DNA of 64,000 bases. Source: Trinickia diaoshuihuensis (GTDB taxonomy: Bacteria > Pseudomonadota > Gammaproteobacteria > Burkholderiales > Burkholderiaceae). The position numbers were made by a program, and so were the translations under genes. Below are positions 8,073-16,341 of the stretch, piece by piece. How positions within the stretch are numbered: the first letter of the stretch is position 1; each line of letters starts with the position of its first letter. The DNA lies in NCBI RefSeq assembly GCF_003390925.1, contig NZ_QUBS01000026.1, positions 146,095 to 210,094 of the forward strand. Direction: 5' to 3'. A model generated the notes under the pieces. It had not been told where the DNA came from. It worked only from the letters and a program-made list of their open reading frames with translations, and did no database searches.

Positions 8073-9071
8073 ATGTCGCCACGCCCCCCAATCAGTCCCC
8101 GCCGCGTATCCGTCGCGCCGATGATGGACTGGACCGATCGTCACTGCCGTTATTTTCATCGGCTCATCTCGCACCATACGTGGCTCTACACGGAAATGGT
8201 GACGACGGGGGCATTGCTGTTCGGCGACGTGGCTCGGCATCTCGCTTTTACCGCGGAAGAGGCGCCTGTCGCCCTGCAGTTGGGCGGCAGCGAGCCGGCC
8301 GATCTCGCGCGCGCCGCCAAGCTCGGCGAGCAGTGGGGCTACGACGAGATCAATCTGAATTGCGGATGTCCGTCCGAGCGGGTGCAGCGCGGCGCGTTCG
8401 GTGCCTGTTTGATGAACGAGCCGATGCTCGTTGCCGATTGCGTGCGGGCCATGCGCGACGCCGTCTCCGTGCCCGTCACCGTCAAGCATCGTATCGGCGT
8501 GGACGCCGTCGAGGACTATGCCTTCGTGCGCGATTTCGTCGGCACGGTGGCCGACGCCGGGTGCGAGGTCTTTATCGTCCATGCGCGCAACGCGATCCTT
8601 AAGGGCCTCTCGCCGAAAGAAAACCGCGAGATTCCGCCGCTGAAGTACGAGTATGCGTATCGTCTGAAGCGCGACTTTCCGTCGCTGGAGATCGTCATCA
8701 ACGGCGGGATCAAGACGCTCGACGAAGTGCAGTCGCACCTGGAGCATGTGGATGGGGTGATGCTCGGACGCGAGGCCTATCACAATCCCTACGTGCTGGC
8801 CGGCGTGGACGCGCGGTTCTACGGCGGCGGCGACGCCAAGAGCCGCGAGCAAGTGGAGGCGGGGCTCATCGATTACTGTGCTGCGGAACTCGAGCGCGGC
8901 ACTTTTCTCGGGGCGATTACGCGCCATGCGCTCGGGCTCTATCGCGGCGTGGCCGGCGCGCGAGGTTGGCGGCGCGTGCTTTCGGATAACAAGCGGCTCG
9001 CGTCCGGGGATCTGTCGATTTTCGACGAGGCGCGCAGCCATCTTCGCGAGCCTTCGGAAATTATCGACTGA
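8073..9071 (+). CDS. dusA: tRNA-dihydrouridine synthase A
   Basis: A 332-residue flavoenzyme that reduces uridines in the D-loop of tRNA. The N-terminal FMN barrel begins VSVAPMMDWTDRHCR, the DusA signature. The active-site cysteine is C99 in NLNCGCPSERV, and the FMN phosphate site lies around INGGIKT and GVMLGREAYHNP. Length and ends match DusA. The reading frame is intact although its leader is one of the two 33-bp repeats, so integration did not destroy the gene. It is followed by tRNA-His. Confidence 0.95.
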   Translation: MSPRPPISPRRVSVAPMMDWTDRHCRYFHRLISHHTWLYTEMVTTGALLFGDVARHLAFTAEEAPVALQLGGSEPADLARAAKLGEQWGYDEINLNCGCPSERVQRGAFGACLMNEPMLVADCVRAMRDAVSVPVTVKHRIGVDAVEDYAFVRDFVGTVADAGCEVFIVHARNAILKGLSPKENREIPPLKYEYAYRLKRDFPSLEIVINGGIKTLDEVQSHLEHVDGVMLGREAYHNPYVLAGVDARFYGGGDAKSREQVEAGLIDYCAAELERGTFLGAITRHALGLYRGVAGARGWRRVLSDNKRLASGDLSIFDEARSHLREPSEIID

Positions 9072-9076
9072 GGGGC

Positions 9077-9105
9077 TATGCAAGCAGCAATTCTATTCGT
9101 ATAAT
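9077..9105 (+). promoter_or_regulatory. Probable promoter of tRNA-His
   Basis: A perfect -10 TATAAT at 9100-9105, with a weak -35 TATGCA 17 bases upstream. It sits 46 bases before the tRNA, just after the dusA stop. Confidence 0.5.
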
Positions 9106-9151
9106 CTCGCTTCTTCGTTGCCGAGGTGGCGAAGCGTAAGAAGTAACAGTG

Positions 9152-9227
9152 GTGGCTGTAGCTCAGTTGGTAGAGTCCAGGATTGTGATTCCTGTCGTCG
9201 TGGGTTCGAGTCCCATCAGCCACCCCA
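9152..9227 (+). tRNA. tRNA-His (anticodon GTG)
   Basis: A 76-base tRNA with encoded CCA and anticodon GTG at 9185-9187. The acceptor GTGGCTG pairs with CAGCCAC. The discriminator is C, and the base before the 5' end (9151) is G, supplying the extra G-1:C73 pair that is unique to histidine tRNA. Confidence 0.97.
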
Positions 9228-9240
9228 AAATTTCCTGCAA

Positions 9241-9274
9241 AAACAGCGCCCTGACACGGCGCTGTTTTGTTTTG
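9241..9274 (+). terminator. Rho-independent terminator behind tRNA-His
   Basis: Ten-bp stem AAACAGCGCC/GGCGCTGTTT with a seven-base loop, then TGTTTT, 14 bases after the tRNA. It separates the tRNA from the kinase gene. Confidence 0.85.
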
Positions 9275-9366
9275 GCGCACGAATCCGAATTTTCGGAGGA
9301 TGCTCTCTCAAGCTTTGGGGAGAGCATTAAGCTATGCGACGAGGCTAATGCTACGACAAGGTGCAC

Positions 9367-10326
9367 ATGTTCCCCGTCATCGAAGTAGATATCGACACGG
9401 CTGAGATGTACGAGCAACTCGGTACCAAGGCAAAGTTTTGGTATCGTGATCCTCAGATGGGGCGGTGCCTGTTCAAGCGAGGCAGAGAAAATACGGGCGA
9501 AAACTGGGCCGAAAAGTTCGCTTGCGAACTCGCGGCAGTGCTCGGGGTTCCTCACGCATACTACGAATTGGCGCGCTGTGGTGACGACCTCGGTGTCAGT
9601 ACTCCTAATTTCGTTCCGCGTCGAGGCCGTTTGGTTCACGGCAATGAGGTCTTGGCGGTTACGAAAGAGTACAAGCAAGCGCGGGATGCTCGGTTCTATC
9701 AGTCTCGAGCACATACGATTACGCTTGTGCTCTCGATGCTGATGGCCGCCGTAGGGAGCGACGATTGGCCGCTTCAGCCTCCAGACGGCTTCCTGGCATT
9801 CCCTGGGGTGACGACTGCGGCCGACGTATTCGTCGGATACTTGATGCTCGATGCGTGGATCGGCAATCAGGACCGTCACGACCAAAATTGGGGCGTGGTC
9901 GTAGAGCTTCATGGGCTGGGCGGCGAGCCGCAAATGATTCTGCGGCTCGCGCCGAGCTTCGATCATGGCTCAAGCCTTGCGCGAAACGAGACGGACGAAT
10001 CCTGCCGTGAAATGCTCGAAACCCGGGACAGAGGGCGTCATATTTCGGCTTATGTGGGGCGCGCGCGATCAGCACTTTACCCGCATGGAGCTACGGGAAA
10101 ACCGAAAGCTCTTTTTACTCTTGATGCATTTGCTTTTGCGCGGCGTCAATTGCCATCCGCAGGTGATGCATGGTTACGACGACTTGAATCTATCACCCAT
10201 GAGCGAATTAATGAAATGGTACATATGCTGCCGGATGAATTCGTCAGCGAAATTCGACGCGAATTTGTGGTCGAGTATCTTAAATTAAATCGCCAGCGCT
10301 TGCTGGCGTTGCGTGAGGCATCGTAA
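9367..10326 (+). CDS. HipA-like serine/threonine kinase (HipT-like, lacks HipA N-subdomain 1)
   Basis: A 319-residue protein whose kinase core resembles HipA/CtkA-type kinases. Visible parts are the loop LGTKAKFW, the probable ATP-binding lysine K37 in CLFKRG, the catalytic segment GNQDRHDQNWG (D169, N174) and the metal-binding D199 in APSFDHGSS. It starts straight into the kinase domain, like HipT, and lacks the N-terminal subdomain of full-length HipA. The ATG at 9367 is chosen over a GTG at 9361 because AAGG lies five bases before it. Two bases separate it from the HIRAN gene. Base composition is AT-richer than the flanks. Kinase activity is inferred; the substrate is unknown. Confidence 0.8.
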   Translation: MFPVIEVDIDTAEMYEQLGTKAKFWYRDPQMGRCLFKRGRENTGENWAEKFACELAAVLGVPHAYYELARCGDDLGVSTPNFVPRRGRLVHGNEVLAVTKEYKQARDARFYQSRAHTITLVLSMLMAAVGSDDWPLQPPDGFLAFPGVTTAADVFVGYLMLDAWIGNQDRHDQNWGVVVELHGLGGEPQMILRLAPSFDHGSSLARNETDESCREMLETRDRGRHISAYVGRARSALYPHGATGKPKALFTLDAFAFARRQLPSAGDAWLRRLESITHERINEMVHMLPDEFVSEIRREFVVEYLKLNRQRLLALREAS

Positions 10327-10328
10327 GC

Positions 10329-11066
10329 ATGGAAGCGCTATATTTGGCTTGGCAGCAGCCGGAATCGCGGGAGTGGATCCCGGTTGCACGACTCGACCGG
10401 CAGGATGACGTTTTTCGCTTTGTCTACACAAAGGGCGCCAAGCGCGCTTCGGGCTTTCGCCCATTTGGGCGGATGGTCGCCCTAGATAAAGCCTATTACT
10501 CTACTGAACTGTTCCCTTTGTTTAATAATCGAGTATTGACGCGCTCGCGGCCTGAGTTTGCTGATTATTTTCGATGGACAGGGTTGCCGGAAGAGAGCAT
10601 CTCCGATCCTTTGCCAATTCTGGCGGTAACCGGTGGACTCCGAGGAACCGACCCGATCGAACTGTTCGCGGCGCCCGCAAGAACGGCTGATAACAAATTC
10701 AAAGTCGATTTCTTCGCTCGCGGGCTTAGGCATGTTGCTGAACCTAATTTAAACGCGGCTGACGAGCTTGTCGCTGGTGCCCGTCTTTTTCTCATGCACG
10801 ATATTCAGAATGGCTTCGATCCATTCGCACTATCGCTGCGGACGAGTGATCCCTCGTATTTGGTTGGGTATTGTCCTAAATACTACACGAAGACCCTTTG
10901 CACACTTTTGCGTCGTGATCCGTCTCGAGTCTATGTCACTGTCAAACGAGTAAACAGGAGGGCGCCATTGTCAATGCGGTTGCTTTGCAGTTTGCAAGCG
11001 GATTGGCCGGAAGACTTTGTGCCCTTTGTCGATAGCGATGACTTTGCGCCTCTTGCTTCCATTTAA
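10329..11066 (+). CDS. HIRAN-domain protein with HipS-like N-terminal domain
   Basis: A 245-residue protein. Residues 1-85 (YLAWQQPESREWIPVARLD, FVYTKGA, LFPLFNNRVLTRSRPEF) follow the pattern of HipA N-subdomain 1, which exists alone as HipS in HipBST systems. Residues about 127-215 form a HIRAN domain (GARLFLMHDIQNGFDPFALSL, YLVGYCPKYYT, VYVTVKRVN), a fold known to bind DNA ends or single-stranded DNA. Clearly AT-rich stretches (for example 10490-10570) suggest transfer. It is translationally close-coupled to the kinase gene. The antitoxin-like role of the N-terminal part is my inference from architecture. Confidence 0.75.
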   Translation: MEALYLAWQQPESREWIPVARLDRQDDVFRFVYTKGAKRASGFRPFGRMVALDKAYYSTELFPLFNNRVLTRSRPEFADYFRWTGLPEESISDPLPILAVTGGLRGTDPIELFAAPARTADNKFKVDFFARGLRHVAEPNLNAADELVAGARLFLMHDIQNGFDPFALSLRTSDPSYLVGYCPKYYTKTLCTLLRRDPSRVYVTVKRVNRRAPLSMRLLCSLQADWPEDFVPFVDSDDFAPLASI

Positions 11067-11303
11067 TGAATTGCCTTCACGTTGTTGGCCGCCACGATCG
11101 GACCTCTTGCACGCCACGCGCTCCTCGGCGTGCCAGCGCATAGCGATAATCCTGCCGTCGGCCTCCTAATTGCGGTCGGGCCCACGGCAACAAGCCGATA
11201 AGCCGCGGAGCGGCTCATCGCAGATGGTACGATTCGTCCATTGGACGGCTGCCACGGGGCGCCGGCGCGAACAACCGACAAACGAGCGAGCCACTATACG
11301 ATC

Positions 11304-11726
11304 ATGGGCAACCAAAAGACCGATCCCAAACTCGAGCAAGCATTGACGCGCGGCGACCTCGCCATCCGGCAGGCGAATTCCGTGCGCGCCACCGCGGTGT
11401 TGCAGGCCCTCGGCAAGATGGTCGTCGATGCGTGCGCCACGATCGGCGTGGAAGCATTCACGTCGATTCCCGACGGCGAGCGCATCTACGATCCGCACGA
11501 CGGCCTCTGGCCGCAGAAGCTGTTGATTTCGCTGGACGGTCCCGTCGCCGAGGCCGACCCGGACGAACTGCGCACGGTATGGCTGCTGGCGGAAAAGCCA
11601 TCGGTCGTTTTTCGTCTCGAATGGCAACGCGCCGACGGCAAGGTCGGGCGGCACGAGGCCCGTCCGTTTGCCATGGTCGCGTACATCACCGATGTCGAGG
11701 TGCCGTGGAGCGACGACGAAGAGTAA
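11304..11726 (+). CDS. Conserved hypothetical protein, 140 residues
   Basis: A soluble protein that begins MGNQKTDPKLEQALTRGDLAIRQ with a long helix and continues with strand-rich text (ERIYDPHDGLWPQKLLISLDG, VVFRLEWQRADGKV, MVAYITDVEVPW) ending in an acidic tail. The frame extends upstream to 11241, but that part is not protein-like, so the ATG at 11304 is taken. No family recognised. It marks the return to host-like GC-rich composition after the kinase/HIRAN module. Confidence 0.65.
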   Translation: MGNQKTDPKLEQALTRGDLAIRQANSVRATAVLQALGKMVVDACATIGVEAFTSIPDGERIYDPHDGLWPQKLLISLDGPVAEADPDELRTVWLLAEKPSVVFRLEWQRADGKVGRHEARPFAMVAYITDVEVPWSDDEE

Positions 11727-11747
11727 GGCACCCTGGCCCTGGGCGTC

Positions 11748-12593
11748 TTACCGCATCAACCTCCGCCTAAACAGCATGGCGCACACGAAGAACGGCGCAA
11801 TCGCATAGGCGGCAAGTATGCATAGATGCAGGGCTGCGCCGTCCAACGGGCGCCCCAGCATCGCGGCGCGTATCAGTTCCACCGCGTGAGCGAGCGGCAA
11901 CGCCATGGCGGCATGACGCACGCCGGAGGGCAACTGCGATAGCGGAAAAAATACGCCCGAAAGCAGCAGCATCGGCGTGAGCACGAGCGTCTGATAGAAC
12001 ATAAAGAAATCGTACGAAGGCGCGAGCGCCGTCATGATCATCGCGAGGCTGGCGAACGCGAGTCCCGTCAGCGCCACGACGGGCAGCGCAACGAGCATGG
12101 ACGGAAATTGCGCATAGCCGAGTACGCCGGCGACCAGCATGATCGCCGCGCCCGAGAGCACCGCCTTGCTTGCCGCCCAAACGATTTCGCCGACGACGAC
12201 ATCGCCCAGGGTGAGCGGCGTGTGCATGATCGCCTCCCAAGTGCGCTGCACATGCATGCGAGAAAACCCCGAATACATCGCCTCGAACGTGGCCGACATC
12301 ATTACGCTCGAGCCGACGGTTCCGGCCGCTAGGAAGGCAATATAAGAGACGCCGTCCACATGACCGACCATCAAGCCGAGTCCAAGACCGAGCCCGAACA
12401 GATAGATCATCGGGTCGGCCAAGTTGCCGATCATCGAAGCCGCGGCCAGCTTGCGCCAGACGAGATAGTTGCGGCGCCACACGGCGGTCCAGTTCGTCGC
12501 GTTGGCCGGCAGCGCTAGCCGCCAGCGGTTCGGCTTCGCTTGTTTGTCGCTGCTGCGTGCCGGTGCGCGCGAGTGGTAGGAGGGGGCATCCAT
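11748..12593 (-). CDS. ABC-2 type transporter permease, NodJ-like
   Basis: A 281-residue inner-membrane subunit with about six helices. Text such as [45 protein letters not shown] and [16 protein letters not shown] matches the NodJ/ABC-2 permease family, which exports lipids, polysaccharides, drugs or, in rhizobia, Nod factors. The N-terminal 30 residues are polar and cytosolic. The ATPase gene lies 55 bases upstream on the same strand. A role in Nod factor export is not implied; no nod genes are present here. Confidence 0.85.
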   Translation of the reverse strand: MDAPSYHSRAPARSSDKQAKPNRWRLALPANATNWTAVWRRNYLVWRKLAAASMIGNLADPMIYLFGLGLGLGLMVGHVDGVSYIAFLAAGTVGSSVMMSATFEAMYSGFSRMHVQRTWEAIMHTPLTLGDVVVGEIVWAASKAVLSGAAIMLVAGVLGYAQFPSMLVALPVVALTGLAFASLAMIMTALAPSYDFFMFYQTLVLTPMLLLSGVFFPLSQLPSGVRHAAMALPLAHAVELIRAAMLGRPLDGAALHLCILAAYAIAPFFVCAMLFRRRLMR

Positions 12594-12648
12594 CGTTTCG
12601 TTCTCGTCGTTTCGGGTTGCGGCCCGCGCATACGGGCCGCGATCGCAT

Positions 12649-13563
12649 TTAGTCTTGCATCTCTCGTCCGGTCAGCCGTAAGAACACATCTTCGAGATTC
12701 GCCGGCCGGTGCACGTACCGTAAGCCTGCGCGTCCCGTCAGGCGCGCATGAACGGGTTCGGCGTCGCGCACGTAACAGAACAATGTCTCGCCGCTGATTT
12801 CGGTACGCGTGGCGAACGGTGCCAACTCGTCTCGCAAAGCCGTCGGCGCCGGTCCGTAGACCTCGATGACATCGCAGCCGATTTCCTTCTCGACCAGATC
12901 GCGCGGCGTGCCCTCGGCGATCTTGCGTCCTTCTTCAATGATGCAAAGCCGATCGCATAACCGCTCGGCTTCTTCCATGAAATGCGTCGTCAGCAAGATT
13001 GTCTTGCCGCGGCCGAGCAAGGAGCGCAGCCGGTCCCAAATCAAATGACGCGCCTGTGGATCGAGCCCGGTCGTCGGTTCGTCGAGAATCAGCACATCCG
13101 GATCGTTGATCAGCGATCGCGCCAGCGTCAGCCGCCGTTTCATGCCGCCCGACAATTCGCCGACGCGCGCATCGGCTTTGCTCTCCAGGCGCGCGAATTC
13201 GAGCAACTCCGGCACCATGGCGCGCGTCTTGCTCGCCGATAGTCCGTAGTAGCGGCCGAAGACGAGCAAGTTCTCGCGCACGCTGAAATCAGGGTCGAGG
13301 TTGTCGAACTGTGGGACCACGCCTACGCGCTGACGCGCTAAGCGCGCGCCGGACGGGATAGCGTAGCCGCCAAGCGTTATCGTTCCCGCATCGGGCTCCA
13401 CGAGACCGAGCAACATCTTCAGTGTGGTGGTTTTACCGGCGCCGTTGGGCCCTAGCAGGCCGAAGCACTCTCCAGCGCGGACATGGAAGGACAGCCCGTC
13501 GACGACGGCCTTATCGCTGTAGTACTTCACCACGTCGCGAAATTCGATGGCGTTGTTGGACAT
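12649..13563 (-). CDS. ABC transporter ATP-binding protein, NodI/DrrA-like
   Basis: A 304-residue cytosolic ATPase. Walker A GPNGAGKT (38-45), the signature LSGGM (137-141) and Walker B ILDEP (159-163) are intact. The C-terminal extension typical of NodI/DrrA (residues 225-304) follows. The ATG at 13563 opens into the usual [15 protein letters not shown]; the longer upstream frame has no protein character. It forms an exporter with the NodJ-like permease downstream. Substrate unknown. Confidence 0.88.
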   Translation of the reverse strand: MSNNAIEFRDVVKYYSDKAVVDGLSFHVRAGECFGLLGPNGAGKTTTLKMLLGLVEPDAGTITLGGYAIPSGARLARQRVGVVPQFDNLDPDFSVRENLLVFGRYYGLSASKTRAMVPELLEFARLESKADARVGELSGGMKRRLTLARSLINDPDVLILDEPTTGLDPQARHLIWDRLRSLLGRGKTILLTTHFMEEAERLCDRLCIIEEGRKIAEGTPRDLVEKEIGCDVIEVYGPAPTALRDELAPFATRTEISGETLFCYVRDAEPVHARLTGRAGLRYVHRPANLEDVFLRLTGREMQD

Positions 13564-13799
13564 GAGGACGAACGAGAGGTACCGCACTAGTTCAGGGCCG
13601 ACGGTGCCCCATTCTATTGCATAGCACTCGTTCCCCTGCGCAAAGCCAATGCGTGCCTGGCTGGTGCGGCGCAGCGCGGATGGCGGTGCGGGCGCGCGCG
13701 GACGAGCGGGAAGTAGGCGTTTTCCTAGCCTTGCAAGTCCCACTGCGCCGCACCATGATTGAAACGACATACCGCGATTCGCGCGGCTCGGAGGCCATG

Positions 13800-14300
13800 A
13801 TGGCGAGCTACAAGAAAATCCTACTGTGCTACGACGGTACCCGCGAGGGCCGCAAGGCGCTACGCTGCGGTGCCGATCTCGCGCTCGATCTCAAGGCGGA
13901 GACGCATTTGCTCTCGGTCGTCGATATGCGCACGAGCATCGCGCAAAGCGCCGGCCTGCTGACGGACGTGGCGTGCGGCCGATTCGAGGATGCCGCGCGG
14001 GAAATTCTGCAAGAGGGCGTGGACTGGCTAACCGAGCGCGGTGTGCTGGCGCATGGTCATTTCGCTTTCGGCCATCCGATCGACGAGATCACCAATCTGG
14101 CCAACGAGCTCAAGGTGGATCTCATTGTCGTCGGTCATCGCGCGCGCAGCGGATTGTCGCGATGGTGGATGGGCTCGGGCAATACGCTGTTGCTCGACCG
14201 CGTTTCGTGCAGCATTCTCGTGGCCGTTTCCGCGCCGCGCGAGCAGGAACCCGTGGAAGCCGCTACGGCAACGACACCGGCAGGTGCCTCCGGCACTTGA
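13800..14300 (+). CDS. Universal stress protein, UspA family
   Basis: A 166-residue cytosolic protein with an adenine-nucleotide-binding alpha/beta fold. It has the strand [10 protein letters not shown] near the start and the ATP loop [18 protein letters not shown], with the GxxR...GS spacing of nucleotide-binding Usp proteins. CGGAGG ends five bases before the ATG at 13800; the ATG one codon upstream would be too close. The last 20 residues are a low-complexity A/T/E tail. It is divergent from the ABC ATPase gene. Confidence 0.85.
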   Translation: MASYKKILLCYDGTREGRKALRCGADLALDLKAETHLLSVVDMRTSIAQSAGLLTDVACGRFEDAAREILQEGVDWLTERGVLAHGHFAFGHPIDEITNLANELKVDLIVVGHRARSGLSRWWMGSGNTLLLDRVSCSILVAVSAPREQEPVEAATATTPAGASGT

Positions 14301-14374
14301 ACGCGCCGAGGCCGAGGCGGGGGCGCGTTGTCATCCGTCGCTGCCTCGTATCGGTTTTGATGCCCGTTCGACGC

Positions 14375-15004
14375 CTACGGATTCAGTTCGACGGCGTCGA
14401 TTTGCCACGTGAACCAGCCGCGGCGATGAAAAATGACGCTATAAGGCACGCCGCCGGGATCACGGGTGTAAGTGACCGCGAATGTGCTGCTGTCCCGGTA
14501 ACCCGCGTTTGCTTTGGCCGCGGATGTTGGCGCTGACGCCGGTGAGGCCGGTGCTTGTCGTTCTGCTTGCCCTTGTTGCGCAGCGTCCGTTTGCGCGTCG
14601 CCGGCCGGCGGCGGCGCTTCGCCTGGCTCGCCTCGTGGCGGCAGCCCTTTAAGCAATGCGGCTACGCCGTCCGGCGTTGCGTAAGCATCGACGAGCGGAT
14701 TGACGAACGCCATGCCGACCAGGGCGCCTAATGCCGTCAGCGGGTGTTGAAGCTTCTCGGCATCGACCCGTCGACTCAACATCTGCGTCACCTCCGCCTT
14801 GAGACTGACTCTTAAGGCGGGGTAATCGACATACCGATTGATCGTTGCGCTATCGCGCGCCTGCACCGCGTCTCGCAGCCGGCTCAGCACAAGATAGGGC
14901 GACGCGTACGAGAAAGCCGCAAGCACGACGACGACAAAAACGACGCCCGTGACGATCGTCGTGGTTAGCGGTTTGCGTGCAGGGGAACGGTACTCAGCGG
15001 TCAT
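14375..15004 (-). CDS. DUF2939 family protein
   Basis: A 209-residue protein anchored by one N-terminal helix (residues 17-37, TIVTGVVFVVVVLAAFSYA). It has the family sequence PYLVLSRLRDAVQARDSATINRYVDYPALRVSLK and a C-terminal beta domain ending WFTWQIDAVEL. A proline/alanine/glutamine-rich linker (about 122-165) separates the two parts. The soluble part should face the periplasm. Function unknown; DUF2939 proteins are common in proteobacteria. Confidence 0.8.
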   Translation of the reverse strand: MTAEYRSPARKPLTTTIVTGVVFVVVVLAAFSYASPYLVLSRLRDAVQARDSATINRYVDYPALRVSLKAEVTQMLSRRVDAEKLQHPLTALGALVGMAFVNPLVDAYATPDGVAALLKGLPPRGEPGEAPPPAGDAQTDAAQQGQAERQAPASPASAPTSAAKANAGYRDSSTFAVTYTRDPGGVPYSVIFHRRGWFTWQIDAVELNP

Positions 15005-15092
15005 GAGAGATTGCCTTTATCGATGGTCAATCTACATTGACCGCAAACGCGCCAAAACGATCCGCGCGCATCGCCCGCCTACCCAAAGCCGC

Positions 15093-15431
15093 TCAACCCC
15101 ACTGCGCCGCCGGTACGCCTGCACGCTCATCGTCGATGCACCGGTCGATCATTTTGCAGACAGCGTCGATGGTGCCGACCATGATCACGCGCGAAGGACC
15201 ATGGTAGACGCGCACGGGGGCGCGCCTCGCTGGCTCGGCGTGCAATGCGCTATTGAGCGAAACGCGCGCGAATGCGGGCAACGCGTTCGGTTGCATGCTC
15301 GCCCGAGCCGCATCGTCGTGCCGCTCGGGGCTGATGACGGCGGCAACCAGCGGCGGGCATGGAATGACGCCACGCAAATGGCGCAAGCGGCCGAAAGCGC
15401 GAAAAGGCATGAGGCGGGCAAGGCGATCCAT
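15093..15431 (-). CDS. Small hypothetical protein cotranscribed with lexA
   Basis: A 112-residue soluble protein. The N-terminal half is basic; the C-terminal part (VRVYHGPSRVIMVGTIDAVC, then KMIDRCIDDE) reads like a folded alpha/beta segment. AGGGAG lies five bases before the ATG, and the gene starts 31 bases after the lexA stop with no terminator between them. It should therefore be under LexA control. No family recognised; it is not similar to SulA or DinF, the usual lexA neighbours. Confidence 0.6.
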   Translation of the reverse strand: MDRLARLMPFRAFGRLRHLRGVIPCPPLVAAVISPERHDDAARASMQPNALPAFARVSLNSALHAEPARRAPVRVYHGPSRVIMVGTIDAVCKMIDRCIDDERAGVPAAQWG

Positions 15432-15462
15432 GACGGCTCCCTAACGTATGCGGTGTACGAAA

Positions 15463-16110
15463 TCAGAATTCGGACGGGCGAATCAGCCCGACCGCGATGC
15501 CTTCCAGCGCGAAATCGGCGCTCCCGGCTTGAACGAAGATGTTTTCGTAGTCCGGGTTTTCGGCGATGAGCTCGATGCCGTTGGGACGGCGCTTCAGGCG
15601 CTTCACGGTCACGTCGTCGCCCAGACGCACGACGATGATCTGCCCGTCCTTCGCTTCGGTGCGCCGTTGCACGGCAAGCAAGTCGCCGTCGAGAATGCCG
15701 GCGTCGCGCATCGAGAGCCCCCGGACCTTCAGCAGGTAGTCGGGCTTGCTGGAGAACAGCGCCGGATCGCAGGCGTAATGCTGCGAGATGTGCTCTTGTG
15801 CGAGGATCGGACTGCCCGCCGCGACTCGGCCCACGAGCGGCAGCGATAGCTGCATCAGGCCCGGATGGGGCAGCGAGAACTGATGAGGCATGTCCTCGGG
15901 CGCGAGCAGCCGAATGCCGCGCGACGCACCGGCCGCCAACTCGATCACGCCTTTACGCGCGAGCGCCCGCAGATGTTCCTCGGCCGAGTTCGCCGACGAA
16001 AAGCCGAGTGCCGCGGCGATCTCGGCACGCGTGGGCGGAAAGCCGCTGTGCTCGATCGACTGGCGGATCAAATCGTATACCTGCTGCTGCCTTGCGGTGA
16101 GTTTGGTCAT
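15463..16110 (-). CDS. lexA: SOS repressor LexA
   Basis: A 215-residue repressor and self-cleaving protease. The N-terminal winged helix (residues 1-66) includes [23 protein letters not shown]. The cleavage site is A98-G99 in RVAAGSP. The catalytic pair is S133 ([10 protein letters not shown]) and K170 (DDVTVKRLK). All residues needed for RecA-stimulated self-cleavage are present. Two perfect SOS boxes overlap its promoter, so it represses itself. A small unknown gene follows in the same operon. Confidence 0.97.
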   Translation of the reverse strand: MTKLTARQQQVYDLIRQSIEHSGFPPTRAEIAAALGFSSANSAEEHLRALARKGVIELAAGASRGIRLLAPEDMPHQFSLPHPGLMQLSLPLVGRVAAGSPILAQEHISQHYACDPALFSSKPDYLLKVRGLSMRDAGILDGDLLAVQRRTEAKDGQIIVVRLGDDVTVKRLKRRPNGIELIAENPDYENIFVQAGSADFALEGIAVGLIRPSEF

Positions 16111-16116
16111 GTCGCA

Positions 16117-16132
16117 CTGTATGGATAGACAG
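16117..16132. promoter_or_regulatory. LexA box 1
   Basis: CTGTATGGATAGACAG, a perfect CTGT-N8-ACAG SOS operator, seven bases upstream of the lexA start codon. Confidence 0.93.
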
Positions 16133-16136
16133 GTTG

Positions 16137-16152
16137 CTGTATTTTTATACAG
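16137..16152. promoter_or_regulatory. LexA box 2
   Basis: CTGTATTTTTATACAG, a second perfect SOS operator with an AT-rich centre. It is 20 bases centre-to-centre from box 1, so two LexA dimers would sit on nearly the same face of the helix. Confidence 0.93.
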
Positions 16153-16341
16153 TATTCGCGGAAGATCAAGTGCTGTGTTGCGACCCCGTCGCGCCGCTTT
16201 AAAACATATAGTTATTAAAAAATAAGTATTTATTAGTTATGAGAATAAAAAGCATCGCCTAGACTGGCTCGACCCGGGCGCCGAGAGATGGGAGAGACGG
16301 CGCCGATCGACGATTCCCGCTTGCCCAGGAGAAACCCACGC

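Noticed and set aside
9241..9366. Possible hipB-like gene upstream of the kinase
   Set aside because: Only about 90 bases separate the terminator from the kinase start, and the frames there are closed; a small inverted repeat at 9302-9325 is present but no gene.
11063..11281. 72-codon frame on the minus strand behind the HIRAN gene
   Set aside because: No ribosome site, no domain, and overlap with the leader of the gene at 11304; treated as chance.
9228..11303. Search for a repeated tRNA-His 3' end marking an integrated island
   Set aside because: No second copy of the tRNA 3' part is visible to the right of the HIRAN gene, and there is no integrase, so a classic tRNA-integrated island is not supported.
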